A DNA stretch of 64,000 bases from JBMNCQ01 sp049366715. GTDB taxonomy: Bacteria; Bacillota; Peptococcia; Peptococcales; BICA1-8. Shown here one piece after another: positions 50,874-59,306 of the stretch. Made by a program: the position numbers and the translations under genes. The notes under the pieces were generated by a model. The model was not told the origin of the DNA. It did no database searches and saw nothing but the letters and a program-made list of their open reading frames with translations. The DNA lies in the NCBI GenBank assembly GCA_049366715.1, contig JBMNCQ010000044.1:10766-74765 (forward strand), written 5' to 3'. Every line of letters starts with the position of its first letter. Position 1 is the stretch's first letter.

Positions 50874-51899
50874 TTAATGTGCCCCCTTAAGAAGGTTCTT
50901 TTCAACGAGCATTTCGGCAATCTGAACTGCATTTAATGCAGCCCCTTTTCGTAAGTTATCAGCAACAACCCACATATTCAAGCCATTTTTTATCGTAAAG
51001 TCTTTTCTTATTCGTCCGACAAAAACTTTATCGGTATCCTGGCAGCTCTTGGCCAGAGGATATCTGAAGTTGCCGATATCATCAATGACCTTTACCCCGG
51101 GTGAGTTGTTCAGAATAGCAGCCAATTCTGCAAATTCGGGTAAAGATTTTTCCGTTTCAATATTGATTGCCTCAGAATGACAACGAAAAACAGGTATTCT
51201 AACAGCTGTAGATGACACAGTAATACGCTCATCTTCTAATATTTTTCTTGTTTCGTTATACATCTTCATTTCTTCTTTTGTATATCCGTTCTCTAAGAAA
51301 GTATCAATATGAGGTAAGGCATTAAAAGCAATTTGATGGGGATAGACCCGGACAGGCATTTCAATGCCATTTAGGTAAGCTTCAATCTGCATTTGTAGTT
51401 CTTTGATGGCCGGAATACCTGAACCGGATACGGCCTGATAGGTTGAAACGACGATTCTTTTTATTTTATAGCGGTCATGTAAAGGTTTGAGAGCAACAAG
51501 CATCTGGATCGTTGAACAATTAGGATTGGCAATCAGCCCGCGATGATTTCTTGCTGCTTCGGGATTAACTTCAGGTATTACTAAGGGTACCCAATTTTCC
51601 ATGCGAAAAGCATTGCTGTTATCGATAACGACAGCTCCTTCTTTGATCGCTTGGGGAGATAGTCTAAGACTTGCCGCTTCACCGGCAGAAAAAAGAGCGA
51701 TATCGATATCTTGAAAAGCTCCTTTCTCAGTTGTTCTGATTGCGATTTCCTGATCTCTGAAGGAAATCGTTTTTCCTTTATTTTCTTCTAAATCCAGGGG
51801 AATTACCCTTGTAAAAGGTAAACTTGATTTTGCCAATGTTTTAAGCATTTCCGTACCTACGGCACCCAGCGCTCCAACAACACCGATTGTCAAGTCCAT
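50874..51899 (-). CDS. asd: Aspartate-semialdehyde dehydrogenase
   Basis: 341 residues with the NADP Rossmann start IGVVGALGAVGTEMLKTL, the catalytic Cys in ANPNCSTIQMLVAL and the substrate-binding His/Arg region VRIPVFRCHSEAINIE. It reduces aspartyl phosphate to the semialdehyde used by DapA. It is the first gene of the minus-strand unit and divergent from the symporter. Confidence 0.94.
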   Translation of the reverse strand: MDLTIGVVGALGAVGTEMLKTLAKSSLPFTRVIPLDLEENKGKTISFRDQEIAIRTTEKGAFQDIDIALFSAGEAASLRLSPQAIKEGAVVIDNSNAFRMENWVPLVIPEVNPEAARNHRGLIANPNCSTIQMLVALKPLHDRYKIKRIVVSTYQAVSGSGIPAIKELQMQIEAYLNGIEMPVRVYPHQIAFNALPHIDTFLENGYTKEEMKMYNETRKILEDERITVSSTAVRIPVFRCHSEAINIETEKSLPEFAELAAILNNSPGVKVIDDIGNFRYPLAKSCQDTDKVFVGRIRKDFTIKNGLNMWVVADNLRKGAALNAVQIAEMLVEKNLLKGAH

Positions 51900-52301
51900 C
51901 TAACTTTTTACCTCCTTTTTATACTCATCAATAGGTGAGTAACTAGTGGATAAATAAAAATCCACTTTTATTAAAACTTAAAAAATGGATAAATCATCAA
52001 ACAGCTTCTCTTTTGCTCAATTTAAATCAGGATTTTATAAGAATTTTGTATACAATTCGAATTTTTCTTAATTTATATTGACCATATTTTATTATTATGA
52101 TATTTTAAAAATAAATTGGGCTTCTCATTAAATGATAAGCAGGTTTTTGGTAAAAGTCAATACTAATTGTCTTATTTTCCAACAAGCAACTTACCTATTA
52201 CTCTAAACAGCAGAAGTTGCTTAAATAACCATAGTGAGGGGGTGCATTTTCGAAAATATATTTTCTTTTTACTGGTTTAGAAATAGAAAGGAGGAAAAGT
52301 A
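51900..52301. promoter_or_regulatory. Divergent promoter region asd / symporter
   Basis: A 402-base AT-rich gap. The inverted repeat AAGCAACTT (52184-52192) and AAGTTGCTT (52214-52222), spaced by 21 bases, lies about 80 bases before the symporter start and is a candidate operator for the FCD regulator. I saw no T-box or lysine-riboswitch signature. Confidence 0.4.
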
Positions 52302-53750
52302 ATGTCTTTAGGTACAATTTTTTGGATCATTACAATCGCAATGTGCGGGGTATTCTTATGGATTTCTCTTAAATTTAAAGATGAGGCCGGGTCGTCTTTT
52401 GCGAATTATGCCATTGGCGCAGGTTCTTTTCCGATTTATTTAATCTTTGCAACGCAATTTGCGACGATCATGGGTGTCGGAAATTTTATCGGTCATGCCG
52501 GCAGTGGTTATTCCCAGGGACTTGCCTGGCTTCCATTTATTCTAGGTGAACAGGGTTCAAAGGTGCTGTTTGCCCTGGTCTTTGCCGGTATAGCAGGTAA
52601 ATTTACTTACAATACGGTTGCCGAAATGGCTGATGACCTCTTTGTCCGGGATAAATGGACAAGAGCTTTAGCCGGTCTCCTGGCTTCTTGTGTTATGATC
52701 GCCTGGGTTGGTGGTCAGGGTAAAGCTTTTGGGAATATTTTTAACGTAGCTACCGGTGCGGATCCAATTTGGGTAATCATATTCTTCTCTGCGGTGTTTA
52801 TCCTCTATACTACCCTCGGCGGCATTTATTCAGTTGCTTATACTGATTTAATTCAAGGTATTTTGGTGCTGGTCTTTGGAACTACTTTTTATATTATGGC
52901 TTTCCAACCGGTAAATTGGAGTTTTGCTGAAATAGGAGTTCGTTTAACGGAGATGGGTAAAGCTGAATTATGGAGCACGGAAAGCGTAAGCGGTTTATCG
53001 GCTTTTAGTAAATTTGTAACAGCTTCAGTCGGGGTTCTTTCTGCTCAGATTTACTGGCAGCGCTGTTTTGCTGCTAAAGACGCGAAAACTGCCCGGAACG
53101 GATTATTGTTTAGCGGGGTAGTTGCCGTTATTATGGTTATGCTTACGGCATTAGTGGGGATGGTCATCTATACGATGAATCCAAATCTGAGTCCGGATGA
53201 TGCTATGCCCTGGATGATGATGACATATATGCCTGTCTGGTTATCGGCTATGATCTTTACTCTCATACTTGCGGCCGGAATGTCTTCGGCCGATTCAAAT
53301 CTTAATTCGGCAGCAGTATTAATCGTAAACGATCTGGTAAAACCCTTCCGCCCCGATTTAAAAGATAAAGATTTGGTAAAGCTGGCAACTTGGTTTACTG
53401 TTATAATCGGTGTTTTCGCCTGTGTAGCGGCTTTAACGGCCTCTTCTATTCTGGGCTTGTTCTCGAAAGCATATGCTATGACGGGAGGCGGCTTAATACC
53501 GCTGATATTGGTCGGTTTTCTTTGGAAAGAAAGGAAAAATGAGCCTTTTGAAATGGGGAAAAAGAATAGCAAAGTAACTCCCTGGGGGGCACGTGTCGGA
53601 ATAATTTCCGGAGCGGTACTGACTCAAATTCCTGCTTTAGGATCTAATGCTGTGTTAATTGCTCTTGTAGTCTCCGCAGTCCTGATTGTGATTGTCTCCT
53701 CAGTTACCGGAACAACGTCTGCTTCAACTCCTGAAAGCATTAATCAATAA
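52302..53750 (+). CDS. Sodium:solute symporter (SSS family)
   Basis: 482 residues with about 13 transmembrane segments. Family features include FIGHAGSGYSQGLAWL in the second helix region and LAAGMSSADSNLNSAAVLIVNDL near residue 325, the conserved sodium-binding stretch. SSS members import proline, pantothenate, sugars and other solutes. Being divergent from the redox operon and followed by a regulator and an amino-acid-oxidase-like gene, it probably brings in the amine or amino acid they use. Confidence 0.88.
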   Translation: MSLGTIFWIITIAMCGVFLWISLKFKDEAGSSFANYAIGAGSFPIYLIFATQFATIMGVGNFIGHAGSGYSQGLAWLPFILGEQGSKVLFALVFAGIAGKFTYNTVAEMADDLFVRDKWTRALAGLLASCVMIAWVGGQGKAFGNIFNVATGADPIWVIIFFSAVFILYTTLGGIYSVAYTDLIQGILVLVFGTTFYIMAFQPVNWSFAEIGVRLTEMGKAELWSTESVSGLSAFSKFVTASVGVLSAQIYWQRCFAAKDAKTARNGLLFSGVVAVIMVMLTALVGMVIYTMNPNLSPDDAMPWMMMTYMPVWLSAMIFTLILAAGMSSADSNLNSAAVLIVNDLVKPFRPDLKDKDLVKLATWFTVIIGVFACVAALTASSILGLFSKAYAMTGGGLIPLILVGFLWKERKNEPFEMGKKNSKVTPWGARVGIISGAVLTQIPALGSNAVLIALVVSAVLIVIVSSVTGTTSASTPESINQ

Positions 53751-53752
53751 TG

Positions 53753-53778
53753 AAAAGGGAAGGTTTGCCTTCCCTTTC
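53753..53778 (+). terminator. Hairpin terminator after symporter
   Basis: A 10-bp perfect stem AAAGGGAAGG with a TTTG loop immediately follows the symporter stop. The trailing T run is short, so some read-through into the regulator gene is possible. Confidence 0.75.
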
Positions 53779-53859
53779 AATTATTGATATGTTTTAATGA
53801 ATATAGTAAGATATTTTTTTAGATTGCGTATTGAATTAGATAGTTTTGGGGGTTACCGT

Positions 53860-54603
53860 ATGCATTTTGACGAACTTGATGAACGTGAGATACTTATTTT
53901 AGAACTCATGAGTAATTCTGAAGAACCGCTGGGTTCTTGGAACTTATTAAATCGATTATCAGAGGAGAATATTGAAACAAGTTCCGCGACAATCGGCAGA
54001 ATCCTAAATAAGCTGGAAAACAACGGTTATCTTAAAAAAGAAAAATTTAAAGGCAGAATAATTACGGAAAAAGGCCGTCACGCCATTGTTTTAAATAAAC
54101 AACTCAAAGATATGGCTTTTGAACAAAGCAAGTTAAGTCAGTATATTGATCCTAAACAACTAGGTGATTTTTTAATCGTATTAGATGCCCGCCGGGCTAT
54201 TGAACGGGAAACGGCGAAAAAGGCCGCTATCTATTCTTCTCCGGAGGACATTAACCAAATGGAGAAAATTCTAAGTCTTCAGGAGGAAAAGTATAAGGAT
54301 CACCAGTGGATTACCGATGATGATTTAGCTTTTCATAAATTAATTGCCAAAGCTTCGCGAAATCCGATTTTAGAAAGCATGTACTCTCTTTTGGCAATTT
54401 TTGGGCAACAATCCCGGGCTTTTGAATATTTAAGACAAAAAATTAATGCCGAATATATGGTATCTCACAGAAGAATCCTGAATGCTATTAAAAAACATGA
54501 TGCTCTTGAAGCCGAAACTGCAATGCTGGCTCATATAGATAATTTAGTTGAGGATGTTCAAAAATATTGGAAATCCTGCTATATAGATAATTTTGAAAAA
54601 TAA
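53860..54603 (+). CDS. Winged-helix regulator with FCD-type ligand domain
   Basis: 247 residues from ATG 53860, which has GGGGG 7 bases upstream. An N-terminal winged helix (TIGRILNKLENNGYLKKEKF) is followed by a helical FCD-type domain with metal-ligand residues in DDLAFHKLIAKASRNPILES and MVSHRRILNAI. The DNA-binding part looks more NrpR-like than typical GntR. It likely controls the flanking transport and oxidation genes. Confidence 0.82.
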   Translation: MHFDELDEREILILELMSNSEEPLGSWNLLNRLSEENIETSSATIGRILNKLENNGYLKKEKFKGRIITEKGRHAIVLNKQLKDMAFEQSKLSQYIDPKQLGDFLIVLDARRAIERETAKKAAIYSSPEDINQMEKILSLQEEKYKDHQWITDDDLAFHKLIAKASRNPILESMYSLLAIFGQQSRAFEYLRQKINAEYMVSHRRILNAIKKHDALEAETAMLAHIDNLVEDVQKYWKSCYIDNFEK

Positions 54604-54626
54604 TTGTATATCAGGGGGAGATTAAG

Positions 54627-55832
54627 ATTAGTAACAATAATTACGACGTAGCTATCATCGGCGGGGGGATCATTGGCCTGGCCTCTGCTTACTATTTAAC
54701 TAAAGCAAATAAAAGGGTCCTGCTGATTGAAAAAAATGAGATTGGTGCGGGAGCTTCCGGTGCTTGTGATGATATGATCTTACTGCAGTCAAAACGCCCC
54801 GGGATACTGTTAAGTTTAGCATTGGAAAGCCTTCTTCTCTATCGTTCGTTAGCGAAAGAACTTCCTGTAAATATCGAACTTGAAAATAGAGGCGGAATGG
54901 TTTTGATTGAATCGGCAGAGCAGCTTTCTGTCATGGAAAATTTTATTAAGCAACAGCAGGCTTCCGGTTTAGATGTGACTTTATTTGAGAGAGAGCAGAT
55001 TAAAAAATATCAGCCTTTTGCAAGTGAACATTTGCTTGCTTCAACCTATAGTTCACTGGATTCACAGGTAAACCCGCTAAAAACCATGCAGGCTTTTTTA
55101 GTTGCTGCCAACTCTAAAGGATTATCCCTAAAAAAAGGTTCCGGCGTGAAGAATATCGAATTTATCGATGATTATAAATGGAAAGTTACCACTGACGATA
55201 ATGTTTCTTATATGTCTGAATTTGTCATAAATGCTGCCGGTGCCTGGGCCAATAATATTACGGAGCTTATTGATATCCATTTCCCCATTAAACCTAAAAA
55301 AGGTCAAATTGCGGTTACTGAACAAATACCTACCTTAGGGAAGACAAATATCTGGAGTGCTGATTATATTGTAATGAAATTAAATCCCGAGCTCGCCCGG
55401 GGAAGACCTGTTATCTTAAATGAATTGGGGATTGGTCTGGCTTTTTCTCAAACCAGTGATGGCAATTATTTTATTGGTGGTTCCAGGGAGTATGTCGGTT
55501 TTGATGTTTCTACTAATGTTCAAGGGATAAATTTAATGATTAAAGAAGCAACAAGGTTTTTCCCTATTCTCAAAAATGTGCATATCATTAGAACTTTTGC
55601 AGGACTACGGCCTGCTTCCGATGATGGCAAACCTTATCTCGGGCCGCTTCCTGAAAGGCCGGGCTTTTTAATGGCGGCAGGACATGAAGGTGATGGAATC
55701 GCTCTGGCTCCCATCACCGGAAAGATATTGTCGTTAATGGTTACAAATAAGAAATATTCTTATGATTTAACTGAATTAAGTCCGGTCAGGGCATTTAACG
55801 GCGTTTTGGAAAAAACGGCAGCCCTTAAATAA
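54627..55832 (+). CDS. FAD-dependent amino/imino acid dehydrogenase (DadA/DAO family)
   Basis: About 401 residues. The conserved FAD motif YDVAIIGGGIIGLASAYYL lies upstream of the first in-frame ATG (54774), so translation must begin earlier. No ATG, GTG or TTG exists in frame there; ATT at 54627, preceded by AGGGGGAG, is the best candidate. Further blocks are GAGASGACDDMILLQ and FAGLRPASDDGKPYLGPLPE. It resembles the beta subunit of dye-linked D-hydroxyproline/proline/sarcosine dehydrogenases, whose other subunits appear on the opposite strand at 46587-49688. Confidence 0.82.
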   Translation: MSNNNYDVAIIGGGIIGLASAYYLTKANKRVLLIEKNEIGAGASGACDDMILLQSKRPGILLSLALESLLLYRSLAKELPVNIELENRGGMVLIESAEQLSVMENFIKQQQASGLDVTLFEREQIKKYQPFASEHLLASTYSSLDSQVNPLKTMQAFLVAANSKGLSLKKGSGVKNIEFIDDYKWKVTTDDNVSYMSEFVINAAGAWANNITELIDIHFPIKPKKGQIAVTEQIPTLGKTNIWSADYIVMKLNPELARGRPVILNELGIGLAFSQTSDGNYFIGGSREYVGFDVSTNVQGINLMIKEATRFFPILKNVHIIRTFAGLRPASDDGKPYLGPLPERPGFLMAAGHEGDGIALAPITGKILSLMVTNKKYSYDLTELSPVRAFNGVLEKTAALK

Positions 55833-55894
55833 AGAAGGCTATTTCTTAGTAAGCTGATTTTGGCACTAGCAGCGGGCAATTACTATATTTCCGG

Positions 55895-55921
55895 AAAAGT
55901 AGGGATTTTTCCCTACTTTTT
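55895..55921. terminator. Bidirectional terminator DAO-like gene / ACT gene
   Basis: An 11-bp perfect stem AAAAGTAGGGA with a TTTT loop runs into a T tract on the plus strand and an A-rich flank on the other. Confidence 0.9.
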
Positions 55922-56374
55922 TTAATCCCAGCAGTAATAGATAAGATCAGCAATTTGTTCTTCGGTGGAAACTAAATTAACATTATTGGCTGCTAACCCC
56001 TTAACGGCCTTAGTCGTATGATCAACGCGGAAAATAACTAAAGCTTTACGAGGTTTGGAACCCATAAAAGCGTACATATATTCAATATTAACATTAAGAT
56101 TTTCTAAAATTTCCAGCACGTTATCAAGTCCCCCCGGAGTATCGCTCATTTCTACAGCGATTACTTCCGTGGCTTTAACAGGAAAGTTTTTTTTCTTAAG
56201 AACTTCTAAAGCCCAGTCCGGTTTATCAACAATTAAGCGGATTACTCCAAAATCTGCTGAATCGGCTAAGCTTAAAGCCCTGATGTTGATTTCTTCTTGG
56301 GCCAATATGGAAGTTACACTTCTTAAGCGTCCGGGTTCATTTTCTAAAAAGACCGATAGTTGTTTAATAGACAC
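55922..56374 (-). CDS. Tandem ACT-domain protein
   Basis: 150 residues forming two ACT domains (QLSVFLENEPGRLRSVTSIL at the start and VEMSDTPGGLDNVLEIL near residue 74). Stand-alone tandem ACT proteins bind amino acids and often serve as sensors in Clostridia; a catalytic role is not expected. The gene appears monocistronic, between the dehydrogenase region and the small cysteine-tailed protein. Confidence 0.85.
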   Translation of the reverse strand: MSIKQLSVFLENEPGRLRSVTSILAQEEINIRALSLADSADFGVIRLIVDKPDWALEVLKKKNFPVKATEVIAVEMSDTPGGLDNVLEILENLNVNIEYMYAFMGSKPRKALVIFRVDHTTKAVKGLAANNVNLVSTEEQIADLIYYCWD

Positions 56375-56403
56375 AGGAAACCCTCCTAAATAATAGATTA
56401 ATC

Positions 56404-56431
56404 AAAAAAAAACCATGTTGGATTAACATGG
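56404..56431 (-). terminator. Terminator of the 35-residue gene
   Basis: On the minus strand a 7-bp perfect stem CCATGTT-N5-AACATGG is followed by nine T residues, starting about 18 bases past the stop codon. Confidence 0.88.
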
Positions 56432-56448
56432 ATATTTTTAAATATACC

Positions 56449-56556
56449 TTACCAGCTACAGCAAGGAGTCTTTTTTACTAAAACATTCTCTAGTTCTCCG
56501 TCAACTGATACTTGAACAACAATTTCCTCATCTTCATATAAAATTGGTGCATTCAT
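56449..56556 (-). CDS. 35-residue acidic protein ending Pro-Cys-Cys-Ser-Trp
   Basis: A 35-codon gene from ATG 56556 with GAGGAGG 7 bases upstream. The first 25 residues are acidic and beta-prone (MNAPILYEDEEIVVQVSVDG), and the end is Lys-Lys-Thr-Pro-Cys-Cys-Ser-Trp. It has its own promoter region, palindromes and terminator, so it is a deliberate single gene. I do not recognise the family. The tail could bind metal or be a modification site as in a ribosomal peptide precursor, but no modifying enzyme is nearby. A longer in-frame reading to 56688 lacks a ribosome binding site. Confidence 0.72.
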   Translation of the reverse strand: MNAPILYEDEEIVVQVSVDGELENVLVKKTPCCSW

Positions 56557-56610
56557 AGTACAGCCTCCTCTCTTTTGAATATTATATAGTACACATTTAA
56601 AATGCAACGT

Positions 56611-56641
56611 GTTATATAATACTTTAAAACTATTATATAAC
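56611..56641. promoter_or_regulatory. Inverted repeat over promoter of 35-residue gene
   Basis: Perfect 10-base arms GTTATATAAT (56611-56620) and ATTATATAAC (56632-56641) are spaced by 11 bases. On the minus strand one arm contains TATAAT with TTGTGT 16 bases upstream, so the repeat overlaps a likely -10 element and may be an operator. Confidence 0.5.
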
Positions 56642-56667
56642 AAATCATAAAAAACACAACTATTTTT

Positions 56668-56692
56668 TATTATGTATACAGTATACATAATA
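56668..56692. promoter_or_regulatory. Perfect 25-bp palindrome, probable operator
   Basis: TATTATGTATAC at 56668-56679 is mirrored exactly at 56681-56692 around a central A. It lies between the 35-residue gene and the peroxiredoxin gene. The TGTATAC half-site recalls GntR-type operators, but no such regulator is adjacent. Confidence 0.6.
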
Positions 56693-56866
56693 TTGTTTTA
56701 AAAATCATCCACTTTTTTTTAGAATAATCTTTTGTGCGATTTCCCAGGAAATGGTATTTTGTTTATATCATGTATGACCATTTTCCTTTAAGTTACACTT
56801 AAAGCTGAGTTTTGCAATATTATGTATTAGATAAATATTTTTTAAGACTTTTAAGGTGGTGTAGCC

Positions 56867-57502
56867 ATGCAAAGATGCTTATCTATAGGTATGAAAGCAC
56901 CTGACTTTACGGCAAAAACAACTTTTGGACCACTTAAATTGGCTGATCTAGCCGGTAAATGGGTTGTGTTATTCTCGCATCCCGGAGATTTTACACCCGT
57001 TTGTACAACAGAGTTTATAGCATTTTCACAATATTATCCTTTATTTTTACAAAAAAATGTTCACTTGATAGGCTTAAGCATTGATAGTAATCCTGCTCAT
57101 TTAGCCTGGGTTCATGATATTTACCGTATTACAGGCATTCAAATACCCTTTCCTGTCATTGCCGACCGGGATGGGGCTATTGCTCAAATGTATGGCATGA
57201 TTGCTTCTGATATTAGTACGACAGAAACTGTAAGAACAGTTTTTATCATAGACGAAAAGCAAATAATCAGAGCAATTCTCAATTACCCGTTGACAAATGG
57301 CAGAAACATCCCGGAAATATTAAGATTAGTAGAAGCTTTACAGACTACGGACCGAGAAAAAGTTGCGACACCTGCAAACTGGCTGCCTGGTCAGCCGGTA
57401 CTAATCCCTCCCCCCCAAACCTATGCCGAATTATTGGAAAGGGAACAATGCCCGGCAGGATTGTACTGTATTGCATGGTATCTCTGTTATAAACAAATAT
57501 AA
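56867..57502 (+). CDS. Peroxiredoxin (Prx6-like)
   Basis: 211 residues with the peroxidatic cysteine motif SHPGDFTPVCTTEF (Cys47) and the AhpC/TSA fold, plus the Prx6-type C-terminal domain (NWLPGQPVLIPPPQTYAEL). Three more cysteines occur in the last 20 residues (EQCPAGLYCIAWYLCYK), which could act as resolving residues. It reduces peroxides in an otherwise oxygen-sensitive organism. The gene is monocistronic. Confidence 0.93.
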   Translation: MQRCLSIGMKAPDFTAKTTFGPLKLADLAGKWVVLFSHPGDFTPVCTTEFIAFSQYYPLFLQKNVHLIGLSIDSNPAHLAWVHDIYRITGIQIPFPVIADRDGAIAQMYGMIASDISTTETVRTVFIIDEKQIIRAILNYPLTNGRNIPEILRLVEALQTTDREKVATPANWLPGQPVLIPPPQTYAELLEREQCPAGLYCIAWYLCYKQI

Positions 57503-57550
57503 GGAAAGAAAGTATACAAAAAGAAAATACCTTTGGGGTGTTTTGCCGGT

Positions 57551-57597
57551 TGCGGAATGTTCCTTTTATTTTGTCGGGAACATTCCGCAGGATTTTT
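57551..57597. terminator. Terminator between peroxiredoxin and threonine-synthase-like gene
   Basis: A 13-bp perfect stem (TGCGGAATGTTCC, 57551-57563, with 57577-57589) and a 13-base loop are followed by GGATTTTTT. It separates converging genes. Confidence 0.88.
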
Positions 57598-57602
57598 TAA
57601 TG

Positions 57603-58601
57603 CTACTTTTTTAGACCTGAGCCTGTAAGGGGAATAACAATTTTGGCGTCAGTGCCGGGACGGATTTTTTTATTATTAAAATAGTTTATTGCTCCGGCTA
57701 ATGTTGCGGAAGAAGTAGGTTCGGTATAAATACCCAGCTTACTTAGTTTATGATAGTAATTTGCAATTTCCCCTTCAGAAACAGTCACTACTTCACCGTT
57801 ACTATTCTTGAGTGCAGCTATAATTTCATTCATCCGCATAGGAGTGCCTACTGCAATTCCTTCAGCCAGAGTTTGCTGTGCCCGGTAATTTGGTAAATTA
57901 TTAAAGTGATTATATATTGGTGAACAGTTTTTGCTTTGCACTGCTATGATTTTCGGAATTTTTCCTAGTTCTAGGAAACCTAAATAAACACCTAAGAGCA
58001 TAGTGCCATTTCCCACCGGGACAAAAACATAATCCGGAAAACCGATCTGAGCCAAGATCTCTTGGGCAATGCTCTTTGTTCCCTGAAGAAATAAAGGATT
58101 ATAAACATGGGAAGCATAATAGATGTTGCAGGCTGCTTTTAAAACGGCTGCTGAAGTCGCATCTCTATTACCGGGTACTTTGATAATATTCGCGCCATAA
58201 GCGGTAATTTGTTTGATCTTTCCCTGGGAAGTATTTTCAGGCAGGAAAATATTACATTTAATATCAGCTGCCGCGCAATAAGCAGCAATTGAGGCACCTG
58301 CATTGCCGGAAGAATCTTCAACTACTTCTTTAATCCCCAGTTGGGAAAGCTGATTAATTAATGTTAATGCCCCCCGATCTTTAAATGAACCCGTGGGCAT
58401 TAAATAGTCTAGCTTTAAATTTATTTTCAGTCCTTCAAACTCCCTTATTAAAACAGGAGTAGCCACCTCTCCCAAAGTGATCTTATAATTTGTTTTTTGA
58501 CTTTCTGTATTTTCTAATACAAATAATCCACCGCAGTCACATTTATATTTTAAAGTATTTAATGGATATTTTTTTTGGCATTTAAAACAAGAAAAATTCA
58601 T
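57603..58601 (-). CDS. Threonine-synthase-like PLP enzyme
   Basis: 332 residues from ATG 58601 with GGAGGTGGT upstream. An N-terminal zinc-ribbon-like segment (CFKCQKKYPLNTLKYKCDCG) precedes a fold-type II PLP domain with the cofactor Lys in PTGSFKDRGA, EDSSGNAGASIAAYCA and the phosphate loop PVGNGTMLLGVYLG. Threonine synthase converts O-phosphohomoserine to threonine. The protein is shorter than typical ThrC, and related PLP lyases cannot be excluded. Confidence 0.8.
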   Translation of the reverse strand: MNFSCFKCQKKYPLNTLKYKCDCGGLFVLENTESQKTNYKITLGEVATPVLIREFEGLKINLKLDYLMPTGSFKDRGALTLINQLSQLGIKEVVEDSSGNAGASIAAYCAAADIKCNIFLPENTSQGKIKQITAYGANIIKVPGNRDATSAAVLKAACNIYYASHVYNPLFLQGTKSIAQEILAQIGFPDYVFVPVGNGTMLLGVYLGFLELGKIPKIIAVQSKNCSPIYNHFNNLPNYRAQQTLAEGIAVGTPMRMNEIIAALKNSNGEVVTVSEGEIANYYHKLSKLGIYTEPTSSATLAGAINYFNNKKIRPGTDAKIVIPLTGSGLKK

Positions 58602-58740
58602 GATTACCACCTCCAGATATATAGTTCTCCGGAAATTCCCGGCGACCTGCAAAATAATCGCCGTGAAGTGAAAGATTTAAAGATGTTTCTATGTGATCAT
58701 ACAAAATAAACGAAATACTAATAGCAGATTGTCAATAAAG

Positions 58741-59025
58741 GTGCTGAGAAAATTGGCTAAATTAGACTTAGCAAAGTATGAAAAAAATTATTTTAAGAAA
58801 TACGAAGAAAACGGACATTGCAGAAATAATCAAGCTGAGAGAAGTTTGCTTTCCGGGAATGGAATTATGGGAGAGCAAATACTTGGAAAGCCAAATCCGC
58901 ATATCAAAAATAGTGATGTAGATTTAGAAACACTCAGAAAAAACAGGGCAATGGGTACTGTTACCCAATTAAAGGATAAAAGAGGCGACTTGTATTGTAT
59001 AAAAGCCAACGACCTTATTAATTAA
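58741..59025 (+). pseudogene. Remnant of GNAT / carbon-nitrogen hydrolase fusion gene
   Basis: A GTG at 58741 starts a frame reading LAKLDLAKYEK. At the A7 run near 58780 the coding text shifts into another frame, KKIILRNTKKTDIAEIIKLR then FPGMELWESKYLESQIRI, the N-terminus of the bifunctional GNAT/nitrilase proteins of Clostridia. It then jumps, back in the first frame, to DVDLETLRKNRAMGTVTQL followed by KDKRGDLY, the nitrilase C-terminus. Roughly 450 residues are missing between the two ends. Read straight through, the region gives a meaningless 110-residue ORF. Confidence 0.72.
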
Positions 59026-59045
59026 TAAGGTCGTTGGCTTTTATA
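58998..59045. terminator. 48-bp perfect palindrome, strong bidirectional terminator
   Basis: The sequence from TATAAAAGCCAACGACC to its exact mirror at 59045 forms 24-base arms with no spacer. It overlaps the stop of the GNAT/nitrilase remnant, whose terminator it probably was. Confidence 0.85.
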
Positions 59046-59075
59046 ACATGAATTAGCTTCTTTATCATAAAAATT

Positions 59076-59304
59076 TTACGATATGCGCCTTTTGAGGCCT
59101 AAGTCATCAGGACCTATACCGAGAGCCAGACCTACAAGCTGGGGGCTTTACAGGTTAGTTGCAGATTATCAAGTATTTGCTCTAAAGTATAACGGCCAAA
59201 TTCCTAGCTTTTTAAAAGTTTGACATCCTCGGGCGAGTTACAGACAGCGTTAATACAGAAATTTTTTATGGTAGCAATTATTTTTCTATTTTAATTTCTT
59301 TCAT
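59076..59304 (-). pseudogene. Probable decayed small gene, family unknown
   Basis: An ATG at 59304, three bases after the DUF1294 stop, opens protein-like text broken by frame changes and stops: MKEIKIEK, then ATIKNFCINAVCNSPEDVKL, EFGRYTLEQILDNLQL and, in another frame, LALGIGPDDLGLKRRIS. The segments look coding but no continuous frame exists and I do not recognise the family. Confidence 0.35.
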
Positions 59305-59306
59305 AT

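Noticed and set aside
51900..52301. Lysine riboswitch or T-box before asd
   Set aside because: No conserved T-box or lysine-aptamer sequence blocks were found in this AT-rich gap.
58693..59025. A 110-residue intact novel protein
   Set aside because: The text matches the two ends of a GNAT/nitrilase fusion in different frames, which fits a pseudogene better than a real short protein.
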